NCBI GenBank assembly: GCA_035772405.1
Contig: JAYKKM010000072.1
Location: 871,501-935,500 of the forward strand
Source of the DNA: Chrysogorgia sp. JL179-B06
Taxonomy: Eukaryota; Cnidaria; Anthozoa; Scleralcyonacea; Chrysogorgiidae
Direction: 5' to 3'
Length of the DNA stretch: 64,000 bases
Shown here: positions 30,750-42,100 of the stretch, one piece after another
Position numbering within the stretch: position 1 is the stretch's first letter
Layout of the letters: every line of letters begins with the position of its first letter
Translations under genes and position numbers: made by a program
The notes under the pieces: model-generated
The model's database searches: none
Told to the model about the DNA's origin: nothing
Seen by the model: only the letters and a program-made list of their open reading frames with translations

Positions 30750-31500
30750 TTAGAACTTTTACCTACGTTATCTCCAATTAGACCAGAACTGTCATTATTT
30801 TATTAAGAGTGAATGTTTAGCAATCATTCTATAAATATTGTTTGCTTTGGCTAGGTCCAATCAAGAAACATTAGCATTGAGCTTATTTAAAAATGTTGTT
30901 CGTCAGAAGCAAAAACAAAATCAAAACTAAACCAATATCTTCAATGCTAAATAATCCGTGTCGGTCCACTGGATCACTTTTATCCCTTTAGTTCTCTGTT
31001 GCCCGTTGTAACCAAGGCAGCCAATGTCGGTGGTTGATTGATATGTTTAATAAATAGAAAACATTTTCCGCGTGTTTTGGAGAACGAGAAATTACCGTGG
31101 GGACAATGTTTGATGTTTCCACAGCGATTTTCAGTTCTCGCAAACTTTCACGAGTGTTTCTATAGCCGTATGGGAACATGGAAAAAATGTTTTCTATTTC
31201 TTTTATATAAAATTACATTTTGAAAATAGGTAAAAGGTTCCATTTATTGGTTTTACCACGTGTCACATTGGCATTGTCCATAAAAGTTGTAGTATGTATT
31301 TTCAATCTCAGAATTAATTTGTATATATATATATATATATATGTCTTGAAAATTTGTAACCCAGGCATAATTATAATTCGTTCGTGTTCTCTGGATTTTA
31401 TTTTATTAAGTCTTGAGCTTTCGACTCAGTTCTATGAGTAAATTCTTGCAATTAAAATTTGAATTCTCGTTCCGTTGCGGTAAATACGACATAGAACAAA
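30750..31500. other. Intergenic, nothing recognised
   Basis: AT-rich, with a TATATATA run near 31325. A GGTTAGGGTTAGG telomere-like dimer lies just beyond, at 31505. No exon or repeat end could be defined. Confidence 0.5.
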
Positions 31501-31539
31501 AGTGGTTAGGGTTAGGACATTGGTTTCTTTGTGGTTGAT

Positions 31540-32180
31540 TCTATTGTTTTATTGTTTTAATCAACCAATCACAAAACTTGTTCACATAGGTACGTGGCGA
31601 CCCTTCCGTTGGGATATCAATCGGAGAGAGCGTCTGAGTGGTTGGTTTTTGGATGGATGCTGTGTTGTTTTCGGTTGTCATGCTTTCCTTTGGATTTGAA
31701 TCGTTTATCTGTGTTGGAGTAGGTAAAGAGGTTGTAGGGTGTCTGGTGTTCTCGCGTTTCAATTGTAGATGTCGATGTGCCTGTTTAATGTGTATTTGTC
31801 GAGGTATGCGGCATATGCCACGCTTCTTTAAATTCACGTGGTCGTTTTGTAGTTGCTCGTCCTAGTATTTTTGTTTCTGACCAGTTGAATTTGTGTCCAT
31901 TGTCGTCTGCGTGAGGGGCTGGAAGTGATCTGTGATCATGCCTGCCAATTGCGTTTTTGTGTTCTGTTAGTCTTGTGTTTACTTTTTTCCAAAAAGTGAA
32001 TTTATTGATATGCTGTGTTGAAGTGCGTTTGTGCTGATACATATATATACTCGTATTTTATGACGTAACCTAATACGTAAATGATAACGAACTCTATTAT
32101 CAAACGTGGTGGAAGCTTTGGATCCGTGGTGAAGTATGACATTTTGCGTTTTTGAAGGAAAATGAAATGAAAAAATGAAC
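31540..32180 (-). pseudogene. Penelope-like element remnant, GIY-YIG endonuclease C-terminal region
   Basis: The minus strand encodes NTRLTEHKNAIGRHDHRS, HADDNGHKFNWSETKILGRA and REFKEAWH. This matches the stretch after the GIY-YIG motif in Penelope-like retroelements (R..EH......S....H....GH...W....L.R.......EAWH). Frames change near 31800 and 32040, so it is dead. It is relevant because the element at 5751/22285 looks Penelope-like. Confidence 0.6.
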
Positions 32181-32224
32181 AATATAATACTGATATTATA
32201 CTCTCCACACCTTGTGACGATTAT

Positions 32225-33150
32225 AAAGCATTTTCTAGCTAAACGGCATTTATTTATTTATTACACTTTCACCTAATTAATACAAGCAGGTGCGGGACAG
32301 TACAACAGAGCTAGGCTCCAAATTAAGTACGCCCTTTAAATGATAAATTAAAATGAACATAAATTACAATAAATACAATAACTGCAGTACATATAGAGTT
32401 TATACGTAACTCATGTCCGTAACTAAAATAGAGCCTTTTGATTGGCTGAGTACGAGGTCCGTATCACACCAGTACGGACCTCTCGCAACTTTTCGCGCCA
32501 AAAAATTGCAATTTTTTTGACTTTGCTCGAAAAAAACAAACACGTTATTTACCGTTTTGGTCGGTCCGTTCTGAGACTTCGGGAAAATATTTTTCCAGTA
32601 CGGACCTCCCAGCCGGTAAATAACATATATATATTAGATATAGAAGGAAGTTTAAATATGTACATAATTATATAAAGCAATATAGTAAGATACAATAGTA
32701 TTAGTAACAGCAAGGGTTAGAAGACTGAGCACGTTACGTGAAGCGTGACATTTTAAGCAAGTAGACTTCCAAGTGCAATAGTTATCTACGTCGTAATTAT
32801 TATTTAGAGCATTAGTATATAGTGATTATAAAGTTGACTTTTAAAATGTTTAACTGAATTAGAATTTCGTATTAAGCTTGCAGGTAGATTAACACATCTC
32901 TAATTCAGAACTATTTCTGGTGATTCTTACTGGAATTTTAGGTTCTACAAATCTGTTAATAGAAATATTGTAGTGACCAGTACGGCATTTAAAATAAAAA
33001 ACAAGATCATTTAGTTCGTGCCAGTATGATAAGGCCAATAAGTATAGTTTTTTCAGACGCTCATTATACGATATATTGTCCTGCCAGTTTAACCTTAAAA
33101 CATATTTGGTGGCCCTCCGTTGTAGTCTTTCTACCTTACTAAAATAAGTA
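32225..33150 (-). pseudogene. LINE reverse-transcriptase C-terminal remnant
   Basis: The minus strand at 32890-33130 encodes VERLQRRATKYVLRL, YNERLKKLYLLALSYWHEL and DLVFYFKCRTG, ending soon after NSSELEMC. Its left boundary is a (TAAA)n-type tail near 32250. It abuts an oppositely oriented LINE copy at 33150. Confidence 0.8.
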
Positions 33151-33675
33151 ATAATTAATGCTACCTTTCTACCTTAACAAATCGGAGCATATCTCCCCTG
33201 TGCTACGTAATCTTCACTGGTTGCCGGTGCGATCAAGGATTGTTTTTAAGATACTAATAATTACTTTCAAGGCTTTGCATGGCCAGGCGCCTGTTTATAT
33301 TACAGATTTGCTAACTAAATATAAACCTACTCGTGCTTTGAGATCATATCTGACCGAAATGTGCTACTTGAGCCAAAATCCAAAACGGTGACTCATGGAG
33401 ACAGAGCATTCTCGGTTGCAGCGCCAAAACTGTGGAATTCATTACCACAGGAAATTAGAAGCTTTGAAATGTTAAGTAGTTTTAAGTCAGCACTTAAGAC
33501 TTTTCTTTTTTTAAATTAATAGTTTTTTGTTCATGGTGGTAATATATGTAGTAGGCTTTATCTTGTAATGAAACTGTAATTAGTTTTATAAGTAACATTA
33601 AGAATATATTGTTGTAAGAGCATTGAGACTATTGTATAATGCTCATAATACGTCTTTATTATTATTATTATTATT
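33150..33675 (+). mobile_element. 5'-truncated LINE 3' end (copy 2 of 3) with TTA tail
   Basis: Encodes NKSEHISPVLRNLHWLPVRS, then RIVFKILIITFKALHGQAP. Frame breaks follow near 33350, then the shared 3' UTR and a (TTA)n tail at 33655-33675. Nearly identical to 52870-53358. Confidence 0.9.
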
Positions 33676-33679
33676 TGTT

Positions 33680-34205
33680 GCATTATCTGTCCCCACAATA
33701 GGGGTTTTAACATCCAATTTGCAAGGTTGCTTTGACAAAAGCACCTGTGTGGCCGCGCTGATACCCGCATTATATGAGCTGGGCTAGACGAATAAGCCAG
33801 GCTGATTAGCTTAACGAAGTTCTTATCACAGCTACTATAGACATCTAACATGATATTTCAAAACAGAACTGACTTAGTTTGGCTGTAGAAAGAGTATAAA
33901 GTTCATTCAAAATCATCTTTTTAGGTCGAGGAAACATTTTCGTGACACAACTTGCTAGCCCGGCTCATATCAACAGACCCCTAATACCATGTTTACCACC
34001 GAACTATAATTTGTATTGTTTTAAATTCATCGCGAATTCTCAACCATGAGTGTATGTTCGCTCATGCATGCTAATGAGGGAACATTAACAAGTTTCACTG
34101 TTAGACGGAAATTAGCGATTAAATTCTTGGACAGGAGAACAAAAGTATCAGAGATAAAGATCATAACGCGTGACTGTGTTGGAATGGGGCTAGGCACACC
34201 CCCGC
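33680..34205. other. Intergenic, nothing recognised
   Basis: No exon, RNA gene or repeat end is defined. Short ORFs have no recognisable similarity. Confidence 0.4.
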
Positions 34206-34206
34206 A

Positions 34207-34320
34207 GTTGGCCGTATGAATGAATGAATGAAGACTTTATTTAACGAGAGTTACACATGCCAGTTTACACTGATAAATTTGTGGCTCTCAAATGTCAGAA
34301 TATCTCGTGGGTGTAATACA
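34207..34320 (-). mobile_element. LINE 3' terminus with TTCA tail
   Basis: (GAATGAAT)n then GACTTTATTTAACGAGAGT and a TGATAAATTTGTGGC stretch. This parallels the terminus of the minus-strand LINE at 54549 (GACAACTTTATTTAACGAGG). It is a short, 5'-truncated relative. Confidence 0.6.
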
Positions 34321-34669
34321 TGCTATTATAAAAAAAACCTCTGTCAGTTTCGAACCTCTTTTGTATCATCCACTTACTTCGATTTCACCAAGGATATCAC
34401 CAAGGATATCTCCACATTCGCATTGTCCATAAAAGGAAAGTCGTACATATGTTATAAAAGTAATATATGTCCATAAAAGGACATTAGTTTCTGTCGCTTG
34501 GTTTCACCACGTGTTTCACATTCGCATTGCGCATAAAAGGGAAGTTGTAGTTTGTCTTGTTTTTTTTTTTGCTTTCACTGAGTATATATCCGGGGCTGTG
34601 CCCCCAAACGTATTATAACATTTTTAGTTTAATAACTTCTCTTGATGGTTTGTGTTTTTGGTCAAATAT

Positions 34670-35070
34670 ATGTATGTGAAAAATCTGACTGGCGCCATTA
34701 CCGGGAATCGAATCCGAGGTCTCCGAATTAACGCATCGGCGCTCTTACCACTGAGCTATTGAGACACGATCAGAACAGTCAAACATCGTATACATACTTC
34801 GCCCCGACTCTCAAATCTCTACAGGAAGACATCTCATCTTCGACGAAATAGAGCGAAGCCTCTCGCAGGACTTCCTCAAGTAGCGAGCTTATCATCGGCT
34901 CTTGTATACAGGAGGCTTTATTAATGGTCAAAAATTGATGTATAAATATATGATGTTTGACTGTTCTGACCGTGTCTCAATACTACAATATAGCTCACTG
35001 GTTAGAGCGTCGATGCGTTGATTCGGAGACCTCGGGTTCGATTCCCGGTTGAGGCAGTCAAATTTTCCTG
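34670..35070. mobile_element. Inverted pair of tRNA-derived SINE heads
   Basis: Minus strand 34680-34770: AGCTCAGTGGTAAGAGCG (D-arm), CGATGCGTTAATTCGG (anticodon-arm-like), GGATTCGATTCCCGG (T-arm). Plus strand 34965-35055: TAGCTCACTGGTTAGAGCG, CGATGCGTTGATTCGG, CGGGTTCGATTCCCGG. Both share TGTTTGACTGTTCTGA upstream. Acceptor stems are not tRNA-like, so these are SINE parts facing each other rather than tRNA genes. Confidence 0.7.
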
Positions 35071-35075
35071 GACGA

Positions 35076-37840
35076 TCAATATCACAAATCTAATAAATCC
35101 TCTCCATTTAAAAAAATGTTTATTTTTGTATTGACATTTTTGTGGAGCGGGTCAGGACAGTCAGACATTTCCGACTCCGTGCTCTTCCCCCAATCACTAG
35201 CGGAAGACATCGTATATCTTCACTTGACGTAGAGCTGAGCCTCTATATATAATATTTATCAGTTAGATTACGAGGTGATGGTTATCGAGGATGTACTAAA
35301 CCGCGGGTTTGGACGTCTGCGTCGCAGGCTATCGAGGATGAAGCTCGCATAAATTGAAAGCAAATAATCTCGCTAAAAACAAACCTAGCAGCGAAGTCGT
35401 GGTGCTCGCTAAAAACAATACAAACGAAGGTATAATTTGTGCCTGCGACTGTCGACAACATAAAGTCTAAAGACCTTGTAGTTAAAATATAACCGAACTA
35501 TATAATCAAATATAAATGAGAGTGACAATCGAGCAATATCGTGCCCGAATTGGTGCACACAATAATGTATAAGAATCAAACATAATTTAACACCACTCTA
35601 ATTAAAGATATAAACTTTTGTGAAACGATCTTGATGTTATTTCAGCTGGTAATAACGATTATGGTATTACTAATATTGGTACGAATATTTTACCTCGGTG
35701 TATTTTTATATTTGCCAACAAAGAGCGGTTGACAGAAAAATGTCAAAGTTTAAGTCAAGTAATAGTGTAAACGTTCCACTATTGTTGAGAATGGCAAATG
35801 ATGTCGGAGAAAACACTGGAAGTCTGGACCCACAATATACGTTTTCCAGCCCCACAATATACGTTTTCTAGCCCGTGTGTAACTAGCCTAATGCAGGCTG
35901 TACTATGGGCTAAAATGTTCTTGTGAAGTTACATTGATGAATATTTGTGTCAAATTTAAGGATTACATTGGTGTACTTGACGTCCCGACGCACTACACAG
36001 CTTGACTTCGCTTAGCTGATAATATTTTGATGGCTTACTGGGTGAGCGAGCCGTCGTATTCATGAGGCGTGGTGTTCGATCTATTTTGTGTTCCCTTGAG
36101 GTGATCACACATACCTTACTTCGCAGGGAATGTAAATTCCTCCTGACTTCATAAAGTCGTTCCCAGATATGAAATTTGTCTATTCGCTGCTGTTTGACAT
36201 ATTCATTATACGTGTGATGATTTAAATATATTCATTACGTTAGAAAACAATCAATCAGTATCCGAATTATATAAACGTTCATGTCGTCTCTCTCTCTCTT
36301 CACTCGTAAAGGCGACCTCCTCTACACTTCTTCAAACGCAGAATGTTAACGTAAATTTCGGCTTATAGAACCATCAACCAGTGTGCTCACATTTGCTCTG
36401 TGAGCCGATGTTATAATATGTTTGTATAGACAAATACGTGCCAGACAGAGCGATATTAAACTAAGCCTGAAGCTTATTGTCAAAAATTTCAATTGTTTTC
36501 CTTGTATAAGGTGCGTTTATTTTAGCAATATATCAAAGAACCAAAAGGAGTAAGGACGATGAGCGGTGAAATAGCGACACAGAGTGAAATATCGTTGAGA
36601 TTTTATACTTAAAACTAAAGACGAATACTTTACTTCCTCTTCAAATGCTAAACGACCTTTGTATGTTTAGCCCAACGGCTAGCTATCCTGTGTTTCCCCT
36701 CAAGATTTTTGTTTTTCGTTTAACCTTAACGTAAAGAATCCACGCGTAGTAAAGCACGGATAATTGTGCCGAACGTAGAATGCCTTGGCCGGTTTCTATA
36801 GCTGGAATATCCCATGGCCTTGCTCGGATTACGTGGTATTACCTTGCAACAAAGCACCTTGTGTTAATATCTTGCACAACACTGAAACTAATACATAGAT
36901 AGCTTTCAACTTACCGGTGGAAACTCGGTCATCGCACTTCAAGTCAAGGCTTGCCTCGACTCTCCTGAATTCGAGCTGTGTATATATATATATTAATATA
37001 CTTGCTGCTTTGCCACTGATGTAGTTTCTCCGACGGTGTCTCGTTTCCTTTTACATTAAGTCGTCAAAACACGCATCTTTTGGCCCCACTATTCAATATC
37101 TAAGCCCCTCCTTTCTTCCGTGTTTGCCGTCGTTAATTATACTTTGAAATATACTTGATATTATTCCCAATACTCGCGCGTGAGTCAGTTGTCTTGGAGA
37201 AAAAACTCGGCGAAATGTTTTTCAAGGTTATGATGTTATCGTGTTGCAGGTGGCAGCTGTTGATATTCGTATGCGGCTTTCAGACGGCGTAATTTGTAAA
37301 TTTATGTAATAATTTAAAATATCGCCAGCTGTGCCATACAGTGCTATAGTTCCGGTCAAAACACAACCTCTTTTGTACTCCTGTTTGTTTTCAGTTGTAG
37401 TTTCAAAGCTGATGACGTATAGTGAAGCCAATATGGGTTATTCAGTAACTTTTCCTTTTATAGTAAAAGAATGTTATGCAGTGTTTTAATAAATATATTG
37501 TTTACAACTGTATTTAAAATAGGACGCAAAGGTCTTATTCCTGCCAAACTACAAACTATATAGCAATCTGGATGAACGCGGTTTATGAGATTACAAATTT
37601 CTCGAAGAGGCTTGTGATTCTAGCTTTAGCTTGTAAGTTCTACTGTAGTTGATATTTTTGTGCAGAAATCCAAGTTGTATTCAAACAACGCTTCGTTGCT
37701 ACACACATCGGTGAAGAATATGTGCTTTCTGTAAAAGGTAGCTATATGCATGCAGTGTTTTTTGTTGCCATAGAAATGACGTGAGGTTATTGAGCGAGCC
37801 AATCATGAAACTTTCTATCGTGGGAATAGTCGAAGAAAAA
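35076..37840. other. Intergenic, no supported gene
   Basis: About 2.8 kb of AT-rich sequence with no exon, RNA gene or repeat that can be named. A 67-codon minus-strand frame at 37228-37431 has ordinary composition but no recognisable motif, so it is not called. Confidence 0.45.
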
Positions 37841-37874
37841 CTCCTTGTTCTGCCTGTACCCTACCTCCATTCCA

Positions 37875-38370
37875 ACCTCGTACCCAGGGTCTTACCTCCG
37901 CAAGATGCTTGGTTTGGTGCGTCGGTCTTTGACTGAGATCACCGATACCTACGTTCGTCGTACAATCTGCCTAGCGATCGTCCGTCCACACCTCGGATAT
38001 GCGACTCAGATATGGTCACCGGAATCTACAGAACTAATCAGACGCCTACGCTGGTCCAGCGGCGTGCCACAAAAGTGATCCTAAATCTACCATTTCTCTC
38101 TTCGACAACCTACAATCGTTTGATATCACTAATCTTACTCCCAATCTCCCACTAACACGAATACTCTTCTTCAAAGCTGTCAATAACCTGGCTAAAATCG
38201 ATTCGAATCTCTTACCTACCCGCTCATCACCTGATATTGTTCACTTTCATCCGCGCAAATGTGGAACACTTACGTTCCAGCGTTCGTTCTGCGTGTGGAG
38301 CAAATTACTTTTACAAAATTTAAAAGCTACACTCTTTCGTATTATATGGTAGCAATGGTTCAGTTATAGG
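37875..38370 (+). pseudogene. LINE reverse-transcriptase remnant
   Basis: Encodes LGLVRRSLTEITDTYVRRT, LAIVRPHLGYATQIWSPEST and, after a shift, ATKVILNLPF..., then a Cys/Trp-poor tail with RSSVRSACGAN-like sequence. The V.RP.L.Y....W.P motif is a LINE reverse-transcriptase hallmark. The left edge carries CAACCTCGTACCCAGG, an M8-type terminus. Confidence 0.8.
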
Positions 38371-38689
38371 TCTCATTATTATAAGATATAACTGTTACTA
38401 TCGTAAGATATAAGACCAAGATTTGGATCATTAATGCGTTCTCCATTCTGGCTCTGGGTCGTCCGTGTCTAGTTTTCTATTCGAGAGCAGCAGCGTCAAG
38501 TACAGCGCTAAGTCTAACGCCTCGCTCGGCACGTAACAAACTGGTAAACATTAAAATATACTATTTATTTTTGAATTTATTATGGACTATCGAATGTTGG
38601 TCTTGAATGACGTTGTGTTCAAGGCATTTCGTTGAAGTTATTATATCAGTATATATCAGTACATGACTATACATTATTGTTATAACTAT

Positions 38690-39040
38690 AATACACATAA
38701 TAATTATAATATATATTATGATAATTATTCTATTATAGAAATTATAATATTAATTATAATAATTATAATAACATAATAATTATAATAATTAATATAATAA
38801 TTATTATAATTATGATATATTATTATAATAATTATAATATACATTATAATAATTATAATATACATTATAATAATTATAATATACATTATAATAATTATAA
38901 TATACATTATAATAATTATAATATACATTATAATAATTATAATTACATTATAATAATTATAATATATATATTGTGATTTTAATATACGTTATAATATTGC
39001 TAACATAATTATAATATACAATATATAATTATGACCTGTA
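38690..39040. repeat. AT-only tandem repeat
   Basis: TATAATAATTATAATATACAT units (about 20-22 bp) with TTATAATAATTATAA palindromes. It lies directly downstream of the TRAF stop codon and may include that gene's 3' UTR end. Confidence 0.9.
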
Positions 39041-39118
39041 GTAATATTGTTATACTACGTCCAAAATTATTAAATCTTCACACAGCGCATGTTATTTAGC
39101 CATATCAGAACGTCTTGT

Positions 39119-42100
39119 CTAGTCGAATATCTCTGCCTCGACTTTCAGAAAGATTATGTCATCTTTAAGAAACCCACTCGAATACAACTCTTTGTGCGTG
39201 ACAAAATCGTCAAATCCTATGATGATTGACCGTTCTTCGGCGTGAGGTCGAGGAATACTGCTGCCTTTCGAGCCCTCCTCTCGTTTGATCTCGTGTAGTC
39301 GTCGTGTTCGCACGATATCCTTGTGTTCTGCATTTGAGTTGTTCTGCTCGAAAACCGTAAACGTATACTGCGGCCTAATGGGCCACTTCAGGATGGGGTC
39401 AAATTCCCCGGCCATCACCCTCCCGTACACCGAGATAGCTCTATCGAGGTTCTTTCCCCGACCGTTCAAGTAGACCCATATGCACAATTTGTAACCTGGT
39501 GAGCCTGTGTAAAATGGCTCACTGCGTATCGGGTCTTCCACCTTCCCTGACTGTATGCGCTGAAGACGGCGCGAGAAGTTATGGATCGTCCACAAGTGTT
39601 CCCCACTTCCGATATTTTCCTGTTCGTCCAAGCCATTCGCTATGGGATGTTCAAGTAGAAACTGGTCAATTCTTTCACCGAGTTCGTCTACTTGTTTTGC
39701 GAGCTGCTGCTCTTTCTTCTTTGTATGTTTTTCATGTTTTTTAATTTCTTGCCAGATCAGGTCGTGTTGAAGATTTCGCTGTTCTTCCTCATCGACGTTT
39801 CGCTGCGTTACCTGCGAAAGATAATTTATACCCAGCATTCAGTGACCCCTCGTTTATAACACACTAAACTAGAAATACGAATCCGCAATAATCCCCTCGC
39901 CTTTTCTACCACTACCCCATCCATGGTCCGCAGTGCCCAGACCGCGTATTTGTATTTGTAGTCTCTGTCGATAGCAAATCCCAAAAGGCCGGTTCGTCGT
40001 ACGTAGATTTTTAACGTTATCTCGGCCAATATTTACTCGATTTCAATTCTGAAAACAGATTTGGAATTACCGAGTCTAAATACATAACATACGTGTCTAT
40101 TATATTACGAGAACGTGCATACCCTTCGTAAAAACGGTTTATGTACTTAGAAATCAATAAATTATTCGGCAATCAGCCAGCCGGCCAGCCGCTTCGTCGT
40201 ATACTTTGAAATTATCTGGATCTATATTTAACCGTTTTCGATTGTGAAAACAGATTTGGAATTAGCGAGTCTAAATACATAACACACGTACCTATTATAT
40301 TACGCAAACGTGTATACCCTTTGTAAAACATCTTTATGTAGTTCGTCAGATCACCACTCGCCAATGGCCTCACAAAATCCAAATATTGTCCGATTCAAAC
40401 GGATCACCCAAAACGACTTTTTACTTCCTTATAAGGAGTTGGTACAACCATGCTCCGCTCAAATATATATATATATATATATACAAACCTTTCGTGAGAA
40501 ATGGATCCCTGTCGCGGCGAGATTATCACCCGCGAGGGGATTATTATATCCGCTGAAATTGACATGGCGCAGGATGGTGGGCACTGAACGCCCGAGATCA
40601 ATTGACAACCGTTACCTGCTCTTCAAACTGATGTTTTAGTTCACCAACCGCCATCGACAGATCAGCAACGACTGCCTCTTGTTTCTGTATCCTCTCAAAT
40701 TGCTCCTTTATTTGATCGTCCTGATCCATGACGGTCTTGCACATTAATGACAAGTGTCTCTCGAAGTTTGTTTTGATGTGCTTTTGCATCTGTCGCGTCC
40801 CCTTCGCAGCCTATAAAGTGAACAAGACGCAAGTGAACAAGGCGTGTTGTTGGCACAGGGGTGTTGGTGGCACAGTGGGTAGCACACACCTCTGCAACCC
40901 GGGTTCGATTCCTGCTCAGTGCAGTTATCAGATTAAAGATTTCGCCTTGGCCGCAAGTGAGAAGAGTGCTTCCAGTTTGACTCTATACCAAACACCGCAG
41001 GTTTTCTCCGGGTACTCCAGTTTCCCCTGTAATAACACTGGATCAAGTGAGGGTGGCCCTTACAGAGCTCGCTGCTCTGGTCTTACCTAAAGCATAACCG
41101 CATGGTTACAAGGCTGTACTGTCTCCGGCACCACTTTGACTTCAATAAGCCCACCACTTATTTTTGCAATTTTGCACAATATCATGACTGCCTTGGATGA
41201 TAGTATTAAACTTCTAGTTTTATAAGTATCTTAGGTAACTCCAGTTCGTTCTGCGCATGTGTGATATTTCAAACGTTGGGGACCCCATATGTCAACAAAC
41301 TTCAACGGAATAGATTTGCGACAGTTCGAAAGCGAGTATTCGTCAAAGGTGGCGAAGGCACGAGTGGTAGTTTGACACATTATCCACATTTAGGAACAGA
41401 ACAGCTTCTTATAACACGCTTTTTGGAAAAGCTCAAGCGTGTGAAAAAAATCCGCAATACTTCATGCGATGTAAACAGAAACGTGGACATACGCAGAACG
41501 GACTGGACGGCACCTTTAAGATTGTATTGACTATTGTTGTAAGAGACTATTGTGTAATGCTCCTAAAACGTCATAACTGCGAAATCAATTGTAGGTAAAT
41601 CTTGTTGCTCCAACAAGCTGCTCGCTTCGACTACATCCTCCATGCTGTCTTGAATTTCTGCATTTTGATTGGATCTCTGGTTTGTTCGACAGGGCGAACA
41701 AGGAAAAAGTAGAAAACACTTCGACTACATTTCGAATTCGACAATATTATTAGATTGTATCCGAAATCATGACTGAATTGACGTCACACATCATTATCAT
41801 TTCAGACAAACAAACCTCTTTCTAGAACATCAACAGCTCAAATCATAAAATATTTTGACATTCAACTATTTACTTCATGTAGAATATATATCAGGAATAT
41901 TGTATTTGAGGTGATGGCACTTATTTCAGACAAACAAACCTTTATAAAACATCAATGCAAAGCTCAAATCATAAAATATTTTGACATTCAACTATTTACT
42001 TCATGTAGAATGTATATCAGTAATATCATATTTGAGGTGATGGCACTTATTTCAGACAAACAAACCTTTATAAAACATCAACTCAAAGCTCAAATCATAA

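Noticed and set aside
34680..35055. Two functional tRNA genes
   Set aside because: D- and T-arms are recognisable, but the acceptor stems do not pair and the anticodon arms are imperfect. They belong to SINEs.
37228..37431. Possible exon on the minus strand (67 codons)
   Set aside because: Ordinary composition but no motif and no frame-matched partner exon. Not enough to call.
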